From Phoronis australis (lineage: Eukaryota; Phoronida; Phoronidae): a DNA stretch of 37,976 bases. Both the position numbers and the translations under genes were made by a program. The stretch spans positions 91,881 to 129,856 of the forward strand of contig NMRA01000703.1 in the NCBI GenBank assembly GCA_002633005.1. Reading direction: 5' to 3'. This document shows positions 11,405 through 20,527 of the stretch, one piece after another. Each line of letters opens with the position of its first letter. Position 1 is the stretch's first letter. The notes beneath the pieces are model-generated. The model had not been told where the DNA came from, made no database searches, and saw only the letters and a list, made by a program, of their open reading frames with translations.

Positions 11405-11704
11405 TTTATTTCTTAGTTTCACAACCAGAAAAATGTTAGTACCTTGACAGTTTCGGCTCCTCTCAGCAGCATCTTCCGAAGCTATTGGACACTAACTTAA
11501 GATCTCGACAGATAAGAGTCTATTTGAGTCAGAAAAAGTGGTTCAGTTATGAACAGGGAAGATGGGGGGTATAAGTTATCTAAAATTTGGAACAGTCTCA
11601 TCACCACACCACCTAGTGTCCAATAGCTTCGAAAGATGGCTGCTGGGAGGAGCCGAAACTGTAAAGGTACCAACACTTTTCTGGTTGTGAAAATAAGAAA
11701 TAAG
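11405..11704. repeat. long inverted repeat (fold-back), possible Penelope-type ends
   Basis: Two arms of about 90 bp, 11405-11494 and 11614-11704, are near-perfect complements separated by about 120 bp. They share the block TTTCGGCTCCTCTCAGCAGC on the left and its complement with few changes on the right, plus TAGTGTCCAATAGCTTC-type and CACAACCAGAAAA-type blocks. The arms contain CTGCTGAGAGGAGCCGAAAC in one orientation, which resembles a degraded hammerhead core (CTGANGA...GAAA). Such motifs are known from the terminal repeats of Penelope-like elements; the link here is inference. Confidence 0.7.
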
Positions 11705-12680
11705 CAATTTGTAGTCTACCAACCTTACAAAATTAGTTAGTGATAGCCAAGAAACTTGTTTCTGATGACAACGAAAGGGAAGCAAGGGTTCATCACGTGA
11801 AATGAGCATTGCGTGCCAATGAATATCATGACTGGATGTTTAATGTAAGTAACGAGGAACGACCACGACAGAGCAACCCCCCAGATCCTCCGATCATGAA
11901 CTTCCCTGTGTGTATTCCCTGTCAGAGGCAACTCCGAAAGGATTCACACCATCTTTCGTAAACACAACATCAAATCGTTTCACAAACTGTTTAACACTAT
12001 TTGGTCCATCCTCCAATTAAGGAAAGACGTGTCACGCCCCACGAGAGGTGTGATGTGATGATCTACCAAATACAAACTTGGATAAACTTCTTACCAAAAT
12101 CATTAGGCGGTTTAATTCTACTTTGTCATAATAAAATAGCATCTTTGTCACACTTTTGTCAAAATTTAAACCCACGTCATTGCGCCTCAGGCCACTAACT
12201 GTTCATTTATGTAATGGACATGTGCAAGTTAGCCTGATTTAAACACTATGGATGGAGCAACAACTGTCAAGATTTAGCCACAATTGAAACGATTTTGGAA
12301 AGGATATTTTTAAGTCATGGTTTTGTGCGCTGAAACTTTCTCAAGTTTCCATGCTGGCCAGTTTATTTTGAAAAATATGTATTGTAGATGAAAATGCTGG
12401 GAGTGGCAAATGACAGGTCAATACTCCACTGAAGAAAGAAAAGTAACGACACACCGTGTGTGTGCATCAGGTCAGGAACAGGTGTGACATGATGCCACGA
12501 TGCCAGTATGGTACGCCACCTCAGGCAGGTGATGCGGATGAACAAAGAAAGCTAAATCATGTATAACCATGGAATACACTTAATGTGCAAGTCTGACATT
12601 TCAAGCGCTCTGACATTATGTCACGTTTACCATTTTTTTAAAGCAACACTACAACATATCAAGGGAAGGTGCTATACTGT
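11705..12680. other. no recognisable gene
   Basis: No repeat, RNA gene or credible coding exon was recognised between the fold-back and the next TIR element. The short ORFs at 11737-11931 (minus), 12001-12198 (plus) and 12363-12545 (minus) have no domain features. Confidence 0.5.
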
Positions 12681-14406
12681 TACCGTATTCACCCTAATAA
12701 GCGCCCATGCCCCTTAAAGCACTCCCCACGTTTTCAGACTTCGCTGAAATAAGCGCAACCCCATGAACGTGTACATGCGGAAAATGTCTTACCACAGTCC
12801 TAAAATTCTATATTAACGGTCCTCAATTTATCAACAAGATCCGGCAGTCCTGGACAAGTCATTGTGCACGGAATTTCTTAACCACCAGCCTTGCCACTAT
12901 GTCGGTATTTAGCTGTGACTATACACTTTAAACTTCCGCCGTGCTTCAAAAAGAATACAAAAGTTCTGCTGATCTCGCGAGGAACGTGTCCCACTGTGGT
13001 CTAGTCTTTCAGGAGAGACACAACCCACTCTTGTTAACGGGACTGAAATTTCATGTCAAGATGTACAGCAAGTTTCTAAATCTTCTGTCTCAACAGGATT
13101 CCAAATTTTTTTGTTCAGTCATGTGAAAACCGTGAATCAATGACTGATACTCAAAGTGTGATATTCAGCTGACTAGTCTCACAAATAAAAACACTTGTTA
13201 AAAGCACGTGGCCACGAAGTGCACGCTACATACCTTTCGTAGACATCAGTCTTCAGGAACTATTCATAGCACTACGGGTAGCACAGCACTAATTTCTGAC
13301 TGAAAGTTTCTAATGCCATAAAAGCTGTTGCAATATTTGCGAGGAATTGTTTTATTAACTGCTTTTTTAACTTATTCATAATTGGTGTTTTTAAAGTCAT
13401 TACCTAATAAAAATACATGCACGTAACCAGCCTAAAAGATGAGGGGCTCGAATTTTTGAGAATGTGGATTGGGTATGTTCACAGCTATGAATTGTGCATT
13501 CGTCAAATATAGGTAGTTCCTGCGTTTTTAGTGAACTTTTGTCTTGTTTTATACTTTTTTGGAGTTTTTGTTTCTCTGAGGCGGACCTTTTTGCTCATTC
13601 GAGCCCCCCTGGGTGTGCGCATGAAATGCCTCACTGAAAGTGAACACCTCTGCACCCTCACACCCCAATCTTTCCTGAAATAACTTGTCAGTCACCCGGC
13701 GACTCACACATTAGTAATATCGGCCTTACACAGAAAATATTCTCAAAGATTTTAATAGATGAAAACCAACAAGTGCTGAATAACACAACGCTCTGCATTT
13801 TACTGCTTGTGTTAATTTGTTTAGTTACAATATGCACTAGATCGTTACATAGTGTTTACTCTGGCAAATGAGCAGTAATGACCCGCATGCACTCGCTCAC
13901 TCACAGACAAAGACCAACAACAACAACAGGTAGGTGTGTTCGTCCAGGGATTTTTCTTGTGTTGCGGGGGGGGGGTACAATCTTGCGCAGACTTCGAACT
14001 ATCCTGCTGTTGATCCCGACTGCACAGGAACTAAAAAATCTAAGTGACACTATTTGGAAACCTTAAGTGAGGATTTCAGGTAATTTGCTCTGAGTTGAAA
14101 CTGTATTTTTATTCAAGCTGTCATGTCGAAGATCCTGAGACTGCCATGCATCGGTGAGTTTTCGCCCTGGGATCTCAGAAAAATTTTCGGTAAAATGATT
14201 GGAATTTGTCACCAATTAGATTGATAGCAATGCACCAGTTTTGAAGAAAGTCTGTCATAGGTTACAGATACATCACGGAGCGTAAATTTGGTGAATCCTA
14301 GCTTCTGATTTCACCTGTTTCAAGTGCCTTAGGTTACAATAAGTGCCCCCCACCCCTGAAACGAATTCTTCTAAGCGCCCAGGCGCTTACAAGGGCGAAT
14401 ATGGTA
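12681..14406 (+). mobile_element. TIR DNA element, copy c (most complete)
   Basis: A 1726-bp element starts TACCGTATTCACCCTAATAA and ends with the imperfect complement GGGCGAATATGGTA. Subterminal AAGCGCC-type motifs recur near both ends. It shares its left body with 1-130 and its right body with 700-837 (copy a), and matches copy b in reverse. It has no coding capacity beyond short chance ORFs (12941-13126, 13878-14066). Three copies in 14 kb show a locally abundant non-autonomous family. Confidence 0.8.
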
Positions 14407-16195
14407 TTTGCTATTCTCACAACCAGAATAACAAATATTACAAGGGCTTGTCATTGTCACATTCACCACCTGCTATATTTGCAACTTACGAGCATGTTCA
14501 CAGATTGAACAGGCAGAGGGTGATAAACGCGATGTCACAGATTCTCTTCATATTTTCTCAGTGTGATCAGCCTCACCTCACTGACACCAGACCATTTATA
14601 TTTTTTTTTCAAAACGCTCCCTTTTGGTTTCCATGGATACCATTCGTTTCTGGCCAGTTTTTAGCCTGGCAGCAGTTGAGTTTCAGCAAAATTTCAAGTG
14701 TTAGCTTGAGCAGTGGAAGTAACGTTGAAACACTGAACCTGTGTTACTGATCGGGAGTGACCTTCGACTACTTTATTCACGCAAATTTGAAAGATTTTGA
14801 CAATTCTTTGTTGATTTTGAGAGCTGTGTAAAATAAGTACTTTTAGTGATTTTTGAAATAGTTGAATTGGGCTAAATTTGTCTCGCAATACCTCAGAACA
14901 TTTTTAGTACCAACCAATCTGCTGACCTACCTTAGATCTACAAAATAAGATGAAAAAATCATCTGGCGCCAAAAAGTTTCATGTCATTTGAAATCGATAC
15001 TTACTCGTGGTTACGTCATTTCACCACAATGAGTAATGCCAAAAGACGTCAATAAAAAGTGAATAATCGCTATTAGTTGGCATGCAAACTGCAAATCAAT
15101 TTCAGCATTTATCAAATCATTGTAATTTCTAGGCCCCGAGGTTACTCTATTTTATTTCTGAAAGGTTCTTGTAGTTATAGAATTTAGCACTTACCAGACA
15201 AACAGCAGTAGTTTTGGCAAGACTATATTTGCGACGGTCGAAATTAATTGTCTCACTGGTTTTGCAAAGTTCAGTTATTCTAATTGGTACAGCCAAAAGA
15301 AACAAACACCGCCAATAAGCCATTTTCATAATACTTTCGTTAAAAAATTGTGGTAGCCCCCCCCCTTCTTGCGACTTTCTGGATCTCACAGTGTTTATGA
15401 GCAATATCATTTATTTATGTTTTGATCTGTCGCCGTTTGATTAACACAGAAGTATGTACTGTAAGTTCCTCTGGAGTGAGTCTGAACAAATGTTATTTTT
15501 TGTGGAATTTTTAAGAGGTTTTCACACAGGACCTTGGAAGCGGAGGAAAGGGTGAGGGTGAGTTTCGTTGACAATCATAGGGAAAGGCAAAACTACTGGT
15601 GGCCAGAGTTCCATGAACGTTATATAGCTGTCAGTGTCCTAATAACTTCATTTTTGGAGTGGTATGGCTATTGGTATCACTTTTCTGTCTGTATACAATG
15701 TGTAGTGACTGACGCAAGTGAGAAATGGGCGACTTTCAAGAAGTAATGGAGTCTGACAACGTGGAAGCGGCTACTAGGAGATACTTGATATGCGCAGTGG
15801 GAGGCACAGAGAAACATAGTTGACTAACTGTGTGTGACTAGATTTGAGAAGTTAAAAAAAAGTGAAATTACTTCCTAGTCATCTGGTCCCACGTGATCAG
15901 CCGTTACTGGTAGCAATATCAGATTTTCATCCACTATAGAGGTCATGTGAATGAAGTGAAGACGATAAAGGCTGCTTTCAGTATAAAGTCCATCAGTACT
16001 AGACAAGTATTGTATTGTAGCTCATGTTTTTCCCCAACTTCTCAGCAGACACAAAATAAACAGCATATAAACTCTTAAAACAGTTCTGACTTCAAAATAT
16101 AGCTTCATACACATTGGGTTCTAATCGCTAAATCTTTGTTTAATAGCAAGACTATCAACTTTTTCTTTGGCAAAATTCCAACAGACCTCCGACAT
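14407..16195. other. no recognisable gene
   Basis: About 1.8 kb with no repeat or domain-bearing frame recognised. Plus-strand ORFs at 14343-14750 and 15534-15746 are composition-neutral and unmatched. A poly-C tract occurs near 15357. This could be intronic. Confidence 0.5.
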
Positions 16196-16578
16196 CTAAA
16201 TGTGTTAACTGATCTAAAAGCTAATGAACTGGCTCTAATCACATACCGTACACGTAACTCGTCAGTGTACATATACAATATTGGACCACTTCAAAGTCAA
16301 AAATGACATTTAAAGGTGAAGGCAACCTTTTTCCATGTCCTTTTGAGCTAAAATAAGGTTGGTTGGTTTTCCTAGACATATTTTCCACTTAATTACAGCT
16401 TTTCGTAATTTTATTAATTACACGTCCGCTACTGCGGAAGTGACGTTTTAGGAGGCAAGCATTTCGCGCCAATATCTTTTCATATAGTCTGACTGTGAGA
16501 GCTGCCGAGTTAGTCATTGTTCTATCTCGGTTGTGTTAAGTTCCGTCGTCATTTGCTTTCATTTACTAGTGAGTCAAC

Positions 16579-17208
16579 ATGCCACACTGTTGCTGGGTAC
16601 CGGAATGTACTAATTAGCGGCTCACGCGCGCTTTGGGAGTACCTTTGCATCGCTTTCCGATGGATGACACACTTCGCCGTACTTGACTCGTTCGTGTGAA
16701 GAACGCAGCGTTACCCGTCCACGCAACGTACAAAGCAGTGGAGAATAACCGAGTGTGTGGCAAGCACTTTCTGCCGTCCGATTACGAAAGGGATTTGTAC
16801 GCTGAACTGATGAAGGTCACTGCGAAACAACGCCTGAAGAAGGATGCCATTCCGTCTGTGTTGATTCCCGGCAGTGCCCTGTCGCCACCCCCGAGATGTG
16901 CGTTTTTGAAGAGAGAAGCCTCGCGAGCTGTGGCCAGTACAGTGACTGGAGCCAGTGGAGGCACTTCATCTACTGTCACCCGTGCCTCCGAACGTACCCC
17001 AGAGCGTGCAATTCCTGGAACCATTAGTGATTCGCCCTGTGCTGTTTTCTCCAGCCCAGGGCCTCTAGTAAGCAGCCCTGCAGCGATATTGAGTAGTGGG
17101 AGTGATTACAGGCCCAGTTCGACACCCAGTGAAGAGGACAGTTCGTCGTTCAGTGAACAGATCGGTGAGCCAAACTTTGATAAGTTTATTGTGGACTTGT
17201 CTATTTAG
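16579..17208 (+). pseudogene. THAP-domain transposase N-terminus, two nonsense codons
   Basis: From the ATG at 16579 one frame runs 209 codons with only two internal stops. Residues 1-10 read MPHCCWVPEC (zinc Cys ligands). Codon 13 is TAG. HRFPMDD follows near 29, and codon 36 is TGA exactly where THAP fingers have their invariant Trp (L-R-R-T-stop-L-V-R-V-K-N), consistent with TGG to TGA. VCGKHF supplies the C-x2-H pair near residue 57. The IPSVLIPG block near 90 takes the place of the AVPTIF box that ends the domain. A Ser/Thr/Pro-rich linker ends NFDKFIVDLSI. THAP fingers bind transposon ends. With frame otherwise preserved, inactivation looks recent, or the stops may be read through or edited. 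Confidence 0.8.
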
Positions 17209-17355
17209 AAGGTGCCAGGTGTGTGGCGAGGGAGTCACACGACACGATGTAAGCAGTTTGGGTGCTCATGTTACCATCCATTGGGAGTGTGTCGCGGGAC
17301 ACTCTGGCAAGTGGGACAGTTGTTCCTCTATCCGTGGTTGCCGGAGGTCCACTTA
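17190..17355 (+). pseudogene. transposase zinc-region fragment
   Basis: In the frame next to that of the THAP ORF, the sequence reads LFRRCQVCGEGVTRHDV, then GAHVTIHWECVAGHSGKW, and stops near 17355. The C-x2-C ... V-T-I-x-W-x-C-x2-GH-x3-W pattern is the cysteine-rich segment that follows the THAP linker in THAP-bearing transposases of marine invertebrates. In intact relatives it leads into the DDE catalytic core, which is not present here. The corresponding block in the older copy is at about 2455-2525. A frameshift or removed intron separates it from the THAP frame. The name of the segment is from recollection of the family pattern, not a search. Confidence 0.6.
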
Positions 17356-17660
17356 ACCATGTCCAGTAGTGGCTTGGCCTCGTCGAACTCTGAACAGCAC
17401 AAGCATTCCATTGAGGTAGGCATAACAACGCACACAGTGCATTTGCACCAAGATGTGTCACCACGTCTGTCCTTAGTAGCCGCCTCGTTTCTCTCATCAG
17501 CTGCCTGTGCCTGTGCGTACTCTGCCTCGTTATACTCGGGCTCAAACATGTACCCACCCACTGAATGTCCGTGAAAAAATTCCTCGTCACCACTGCTGTG
17601 AACAAGGTCTCCGTCACTCACACTACTGTCACTATGATGCGGGTCACCGACTCCAGCCAT
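17328..17660 (-). CDS. P2X7 C-terminal-like zinc-domain protein, 110 aa
   Basis: An intact 110-codon frame starts at the ATG at 17660 (MAGVGDP). An acidic, Ser-rich N-terminus (residues 9-29) is followed by GGYMFEPEYNEAEYAQ near 35-50 and then WCKCTVCVVMPTSMECLCC near 71-89. The pattern C-x-C-x2-C-x2-M-P-T-x3-E-C-x-CC, preceded by a Y-x-FEPE motif, is that of the cytoplasmic zinc-binding domain of P2X7 receptors, which also occurs as stand-alone or fusion proteins in invertebrates. There is no membrane segment. The C-terminal His/Cys ligands expected after the CC pair are absent: the frame ends KWTSGNHG and stops, so the domain looks 3'-truncated. It runs convergent with, and overlaps by about 28 bp, the plus-strand transposase trace. 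Its role is unknown. Confidence 0.65.
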   Translation of the reverse strand: MAGVGDPHHSDSSVSDGDLVHSSGDEEFFHGHSVGGYMFEPEYNEAEYAQAQAADERNEAATKDRRGDTSWCKCTVCVVMPTSMECLCCSEFDEAKPLLDMVKWTSGNHG

Positions 17661-18470
17661 TTTCAGCTTACAACACACTAAACAATCCCTAAATCCAACC
17701 TAGTTGAGTTCTCTACTAACCTATCTTGCCGCAGAATACTCGCCAATGGAAAGTGGTGGCGACAATTGTTGGAAAACAGCACAAAACAAAAGTAGAATAG
17801 AACAGATTCGCACGGTAAAGTCAACGCAAAACCAAGTGGCGGGAAACGCTTGCCTCCTAAAACGTAGCGGACGAGTAATTAATAAAATTACGAAAAGCTG
17901 TAATTAAGTGGAAAATATGTCTAGGATAACCAACCAACCTTATTTTAGCTCAAAATGACATGGAAAAAAGGTTGCCTTCGCCTTTAATATGACTAGAATC
18001 TGGATTAACACTTACCACCCAGTCAATTTATACAAAGTACCAAGGAAAAAAATGAGATATCTAAATGTGTAAACTGAACTAAATGTCAGTGAACTGGTAT
18101 GACACTCGCAATGTTAAACTTTCAAAATACAGGTGACCTCCTTATTTCGTCATCACATACCGTACACGTAACTCGTCCGAGTCTGCATATACGATGCTGG
18201 ACCACTTTTAAGTCAAAAATGATATTCAATGTGACTACAATCTGGTTTAACACTTGTTATCCAGTTAATTAATACAAAGTAAAATGAAAAAATGAGATAT
18301 CTAAATGTGTTAATTGACCCAAATGCCAGTGAATTGGCTTGGGTATGACACTCCCACAGTTAACTTTTCAAAATACTGGTGCCCTTGCTGAACTCGTCAT
18401 CATATATGGTACGTGAAATTCGCCAGCCTGCCTATGTCATCACCTTTCGTTTGTCTAGTACATAAGACAA

Positions 18471-18733
18471 CATTCAGATAAGGCCTCGCCTTTTAGTTAA
18501 GTTAGTTTGAGTGTATTATGAATTTGAAAGATGAAAACTGAAATAGCAGCATGTTTAAGTAAAACCTAAGGCCGCAAAGTAGTTTCTAAAAAACTGGACA
18601 ATGAAAATTCGACTGAACACAGACTAAATATCCAGCTTTTACTAGAACCCACTTATACTTTGGCTGACAAAATCACAACACGTATTGCTTTGCTTCAGTT
18701 TCTACAATATCACGTCAGTAACAATTGGTTAAA
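18471..18733. other. spacer, nothing recognised
   Basis: AT-rich DNA between the 240-bp array and the coding-like segment on the minus strand. If that segment is a terminal exon, this stretch would be its 3' untranslated region. I see no clear polyadenylation signal that I would rely on. Confidence 0.4.
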
Positions 18734-19064
18734 TCACTTAGGCAATCCAACCAATTGCCCAATCTTCCGGTGAAATCTGAAGTCTTCGTCGACAACACTG
18801 TTAAATTCATTGTCTCCATAATTTGACAACTTCCCAGCGCGGTTCAAGACAGCCAAGCATGACAAGAAATTCTTAGCCTGCTGTGGTGTTCAGCCACTCT
18901 CCCTCCCTAAATTGCTTAATATCCTTCTTCAACACCTGGGCAGTTCTTGTGAGGTCTGCTTTGTAGTTCTCCTTTCTGGAAAATGACAATAACACTTGGC
19001 AACTAGATGAGTTTTGCACATAATCTTGCACTAAACTTTCAACTGACACAAGACAGTAACAGAC
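18734..19064 (-). pseudogene. protein-like segment, possible terminal exon with frameshift
   Basis: Minus-strand translation gives a lysine-rich, helix-like stretch ENYKADLTRTAQVLKKDIKQ then FREGEWLN (18890-18972). Then, after a one-base frame change near 18886, it gives PQQAKNFLSCLAVLNRAGK and NEFNSVVDEDFRFHRKIG, ending at a TGA at 18734-18736. Without the frame change it ends at the TAA at 18873-18875. A plausible splice acceptor, ATTTTCCAG, precedes 18975. The frame is also open upstream to 19064, where a TIR element begins. I do not recognise the protein. It may be the last exon of a host gene (with a sequencing error or alternative end) or a transposon-derived relic. Confidence 0.45.
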
Positions 19065-20527
19065 AATTTCATAAAGGTGGTTTGAAGTTAAACCTGGTTT
19101 AAACTGAACTTAGACCAAGTTAAAGAAAATCTGCATTTCATAAAGGTGGTTTAACTTTTATACCAGTGGTCTTGTAAAACCCTGTTTAACTCCAGTTTAG
19201 ACCTGGTCTAAGTCAGTTTTCATTTCACCAACAAGGTATATATTACTTAGACCTGTATTAAAATCTTAAATCAGGTTTAACTTTAGACTTGGTCATACCC
19301 AGGCAGATATAGGTGCTAATGAATGATGCTGTGGTACGCATTTAATATGCAGTTTTACAGCAAGAACGGACTATTTTCAATATTCAGTTTTAGGACAATT
19401 CATGATCAAACGTAACAGGGGCGACCAAGAGTTTTTAAAAGGGGGGTGGGATCAATGATTTTTAAAAGGAAGGTCTGGGTCAACAATTTGAAAAAATTAT
19501 AGATTTGATATCACTAAATCAAGGGAAAAAGGGTCCAAACCCCTTGAACACATGGATCCGCCTATATGTAGACCAGGATGTACCGAAGGGTGTCCTTGGG
19601 ATTCCTCAGAATATGAAGGTTCGAGCAGAGCGTAATCATTGCAAGCGCAACATGTAAGACTAAAAAGGCATATAATGATTATTCTGGCCGATTTCCATCT
19701 CAATTGGTCCCCAATTTAAGGTTGCTGGCCAGGGGCTTGCCTCAGAGGCGGATTTAGCGGGGGTCCAAGGGGGCCATGGCACCCCTAAAATTCTCCTAAA
19801 TTCCATTAGGCAGTTCGGGGGTGCGAATGTCGGACGGACAAAATCCTGGCTAATACTCTGCCCTGACCCCGTAACTCAAAATCCTGGATCTGTCCCTTTG
19901 CCCCCTTTTGGTAGCAAAAAAAGTAAAATGACATGGAGGGAAATGGGTGCATTTACTATGTTGCAAGTACTTTAACGTGTGTACAGACAATACAAAATGA
20001 AAAATATCTCATGATAACCTAGATCTGCCTTTGGGTCCCTCACAGTTTTTCTGGGCAAATTTTCACTGATGAAATTTTCTTTCTGGCCTTTATTCTGGAG
20101 CGGAAATATCTCTCCAAGCCTAATGCTTACGTTGACTTGATTTGGCATTAATTCTCTTGTTCTTGACTCTGACATTGGATTTTTCTCTGATCAGTTATGT
20201 GAGGAAACAGTTTTCCTCGTGATAAAAACTTTTAGCCCTTTTTCGCAAATGTCTGCATTGATTCTACTGCTGTGTGCCATTGCGTACCCACATGATCAAG
20301 GTTTCATTGAAGCACTTCAATAGTTTCTTTGTTGGGTTAATCCGGATGAACAGCTTGGATACTTTAAACCTGGTTTTACTAAACTCACTTTATGGTCTAA
20401 CAAAACCAGTCTTTCAGACTTTTAAACCACATTGGTGAAATACAAGTTAGGTCAAAAATTAGACCAGGTTTAGGAAGACCAGGTTTAAGTCTTAAACCTG
20501 GTTTTGTTAAACCACCTTGATGAAATT
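19065..20527. mobile_element. TIR element with GGTGGTTTAA ends
   Basis: Inverted termini are AATTTCATAAAGGTGGTTT on the left and, as complement, AATTTCATCAAGGTGGTTTA on the right. Both ends are followed inward by repeated AAACCTGGTTTAA-type and AGACCAGGTTTA-type motifs (19080-19280 and 20360-20510), many in inverted pairs, forming subterminal repeat clusters. The 1.1-kb core has no transposase frame. It abuts the coding-like segment at 19064. No clear target-site duplication was found. Confidence 0.7.
19742..19902. repeat. small nested repeat with GGCGGATTTAG-type ends
   Basis: A GC-richer 160-bp patch inside the TIR element starts AGAGGCGGATTTAGCGGGGG and ends with CTGGATCTGTCCCTTTG, whose complement roughly matches the start. 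It looks like a short MITE-type insertion, though the ends pair imperfectly and no target duplication is visible. Confidence 0.35.

Larger units (their letters stand above)
16314..17983 (+). mobile_element. complete Kolobok-like DNA transposon, family 1
   Basis: A 1670-bp element is flanked by TTAA (16310-16313 and 17984-17987). Terminal inverted repeats are about 150 bp and highly similar, beginning AGGTGAAGGCAACC on the left and AGGCGAAGGCAACC (complement) on the right, and extending to the GGAGGCAAGC block at about 16450 and 17860. TTAA target sites plus a THAP finger fit the Kolobok superfamily. The element carries two convergent coding traces: THAP/transposase on plus (16579-17355) and a P2X7-like zinc module on minus (17328-17660). 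The DDE catalytic core is absent, so it needs a transposase from elsewhere. An uninterrupted copy of the target exists in the same array. Confidence 0.9.
16196..18470. repeat. tandem array of a 240-bp unit, split by a transposon
   Basis: The unit containing ATCTAAATGTGT, CATACCGTACACGTAACTCG and ACTT-AGTCAAAAATGA blocks occurs three times: about 16196-16313 continuing at 17984, then from 18061, then from 18301. The last two units are offset by exactly 240 bp. The first unit lacks about 49 bp near TATGACACTC. The Kolobok-like element is inserted in the junction of the first unit, and the third unit decays by about 18470. No coding content. Confidence 0.85.

Noticed and set aside
17201-17617. 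138-aa minus ORF overlapping the P2X7-like protein
   Set aside because: It is an alternative frame over the same segment; the 110-codon frame holds the conserved cysteines.
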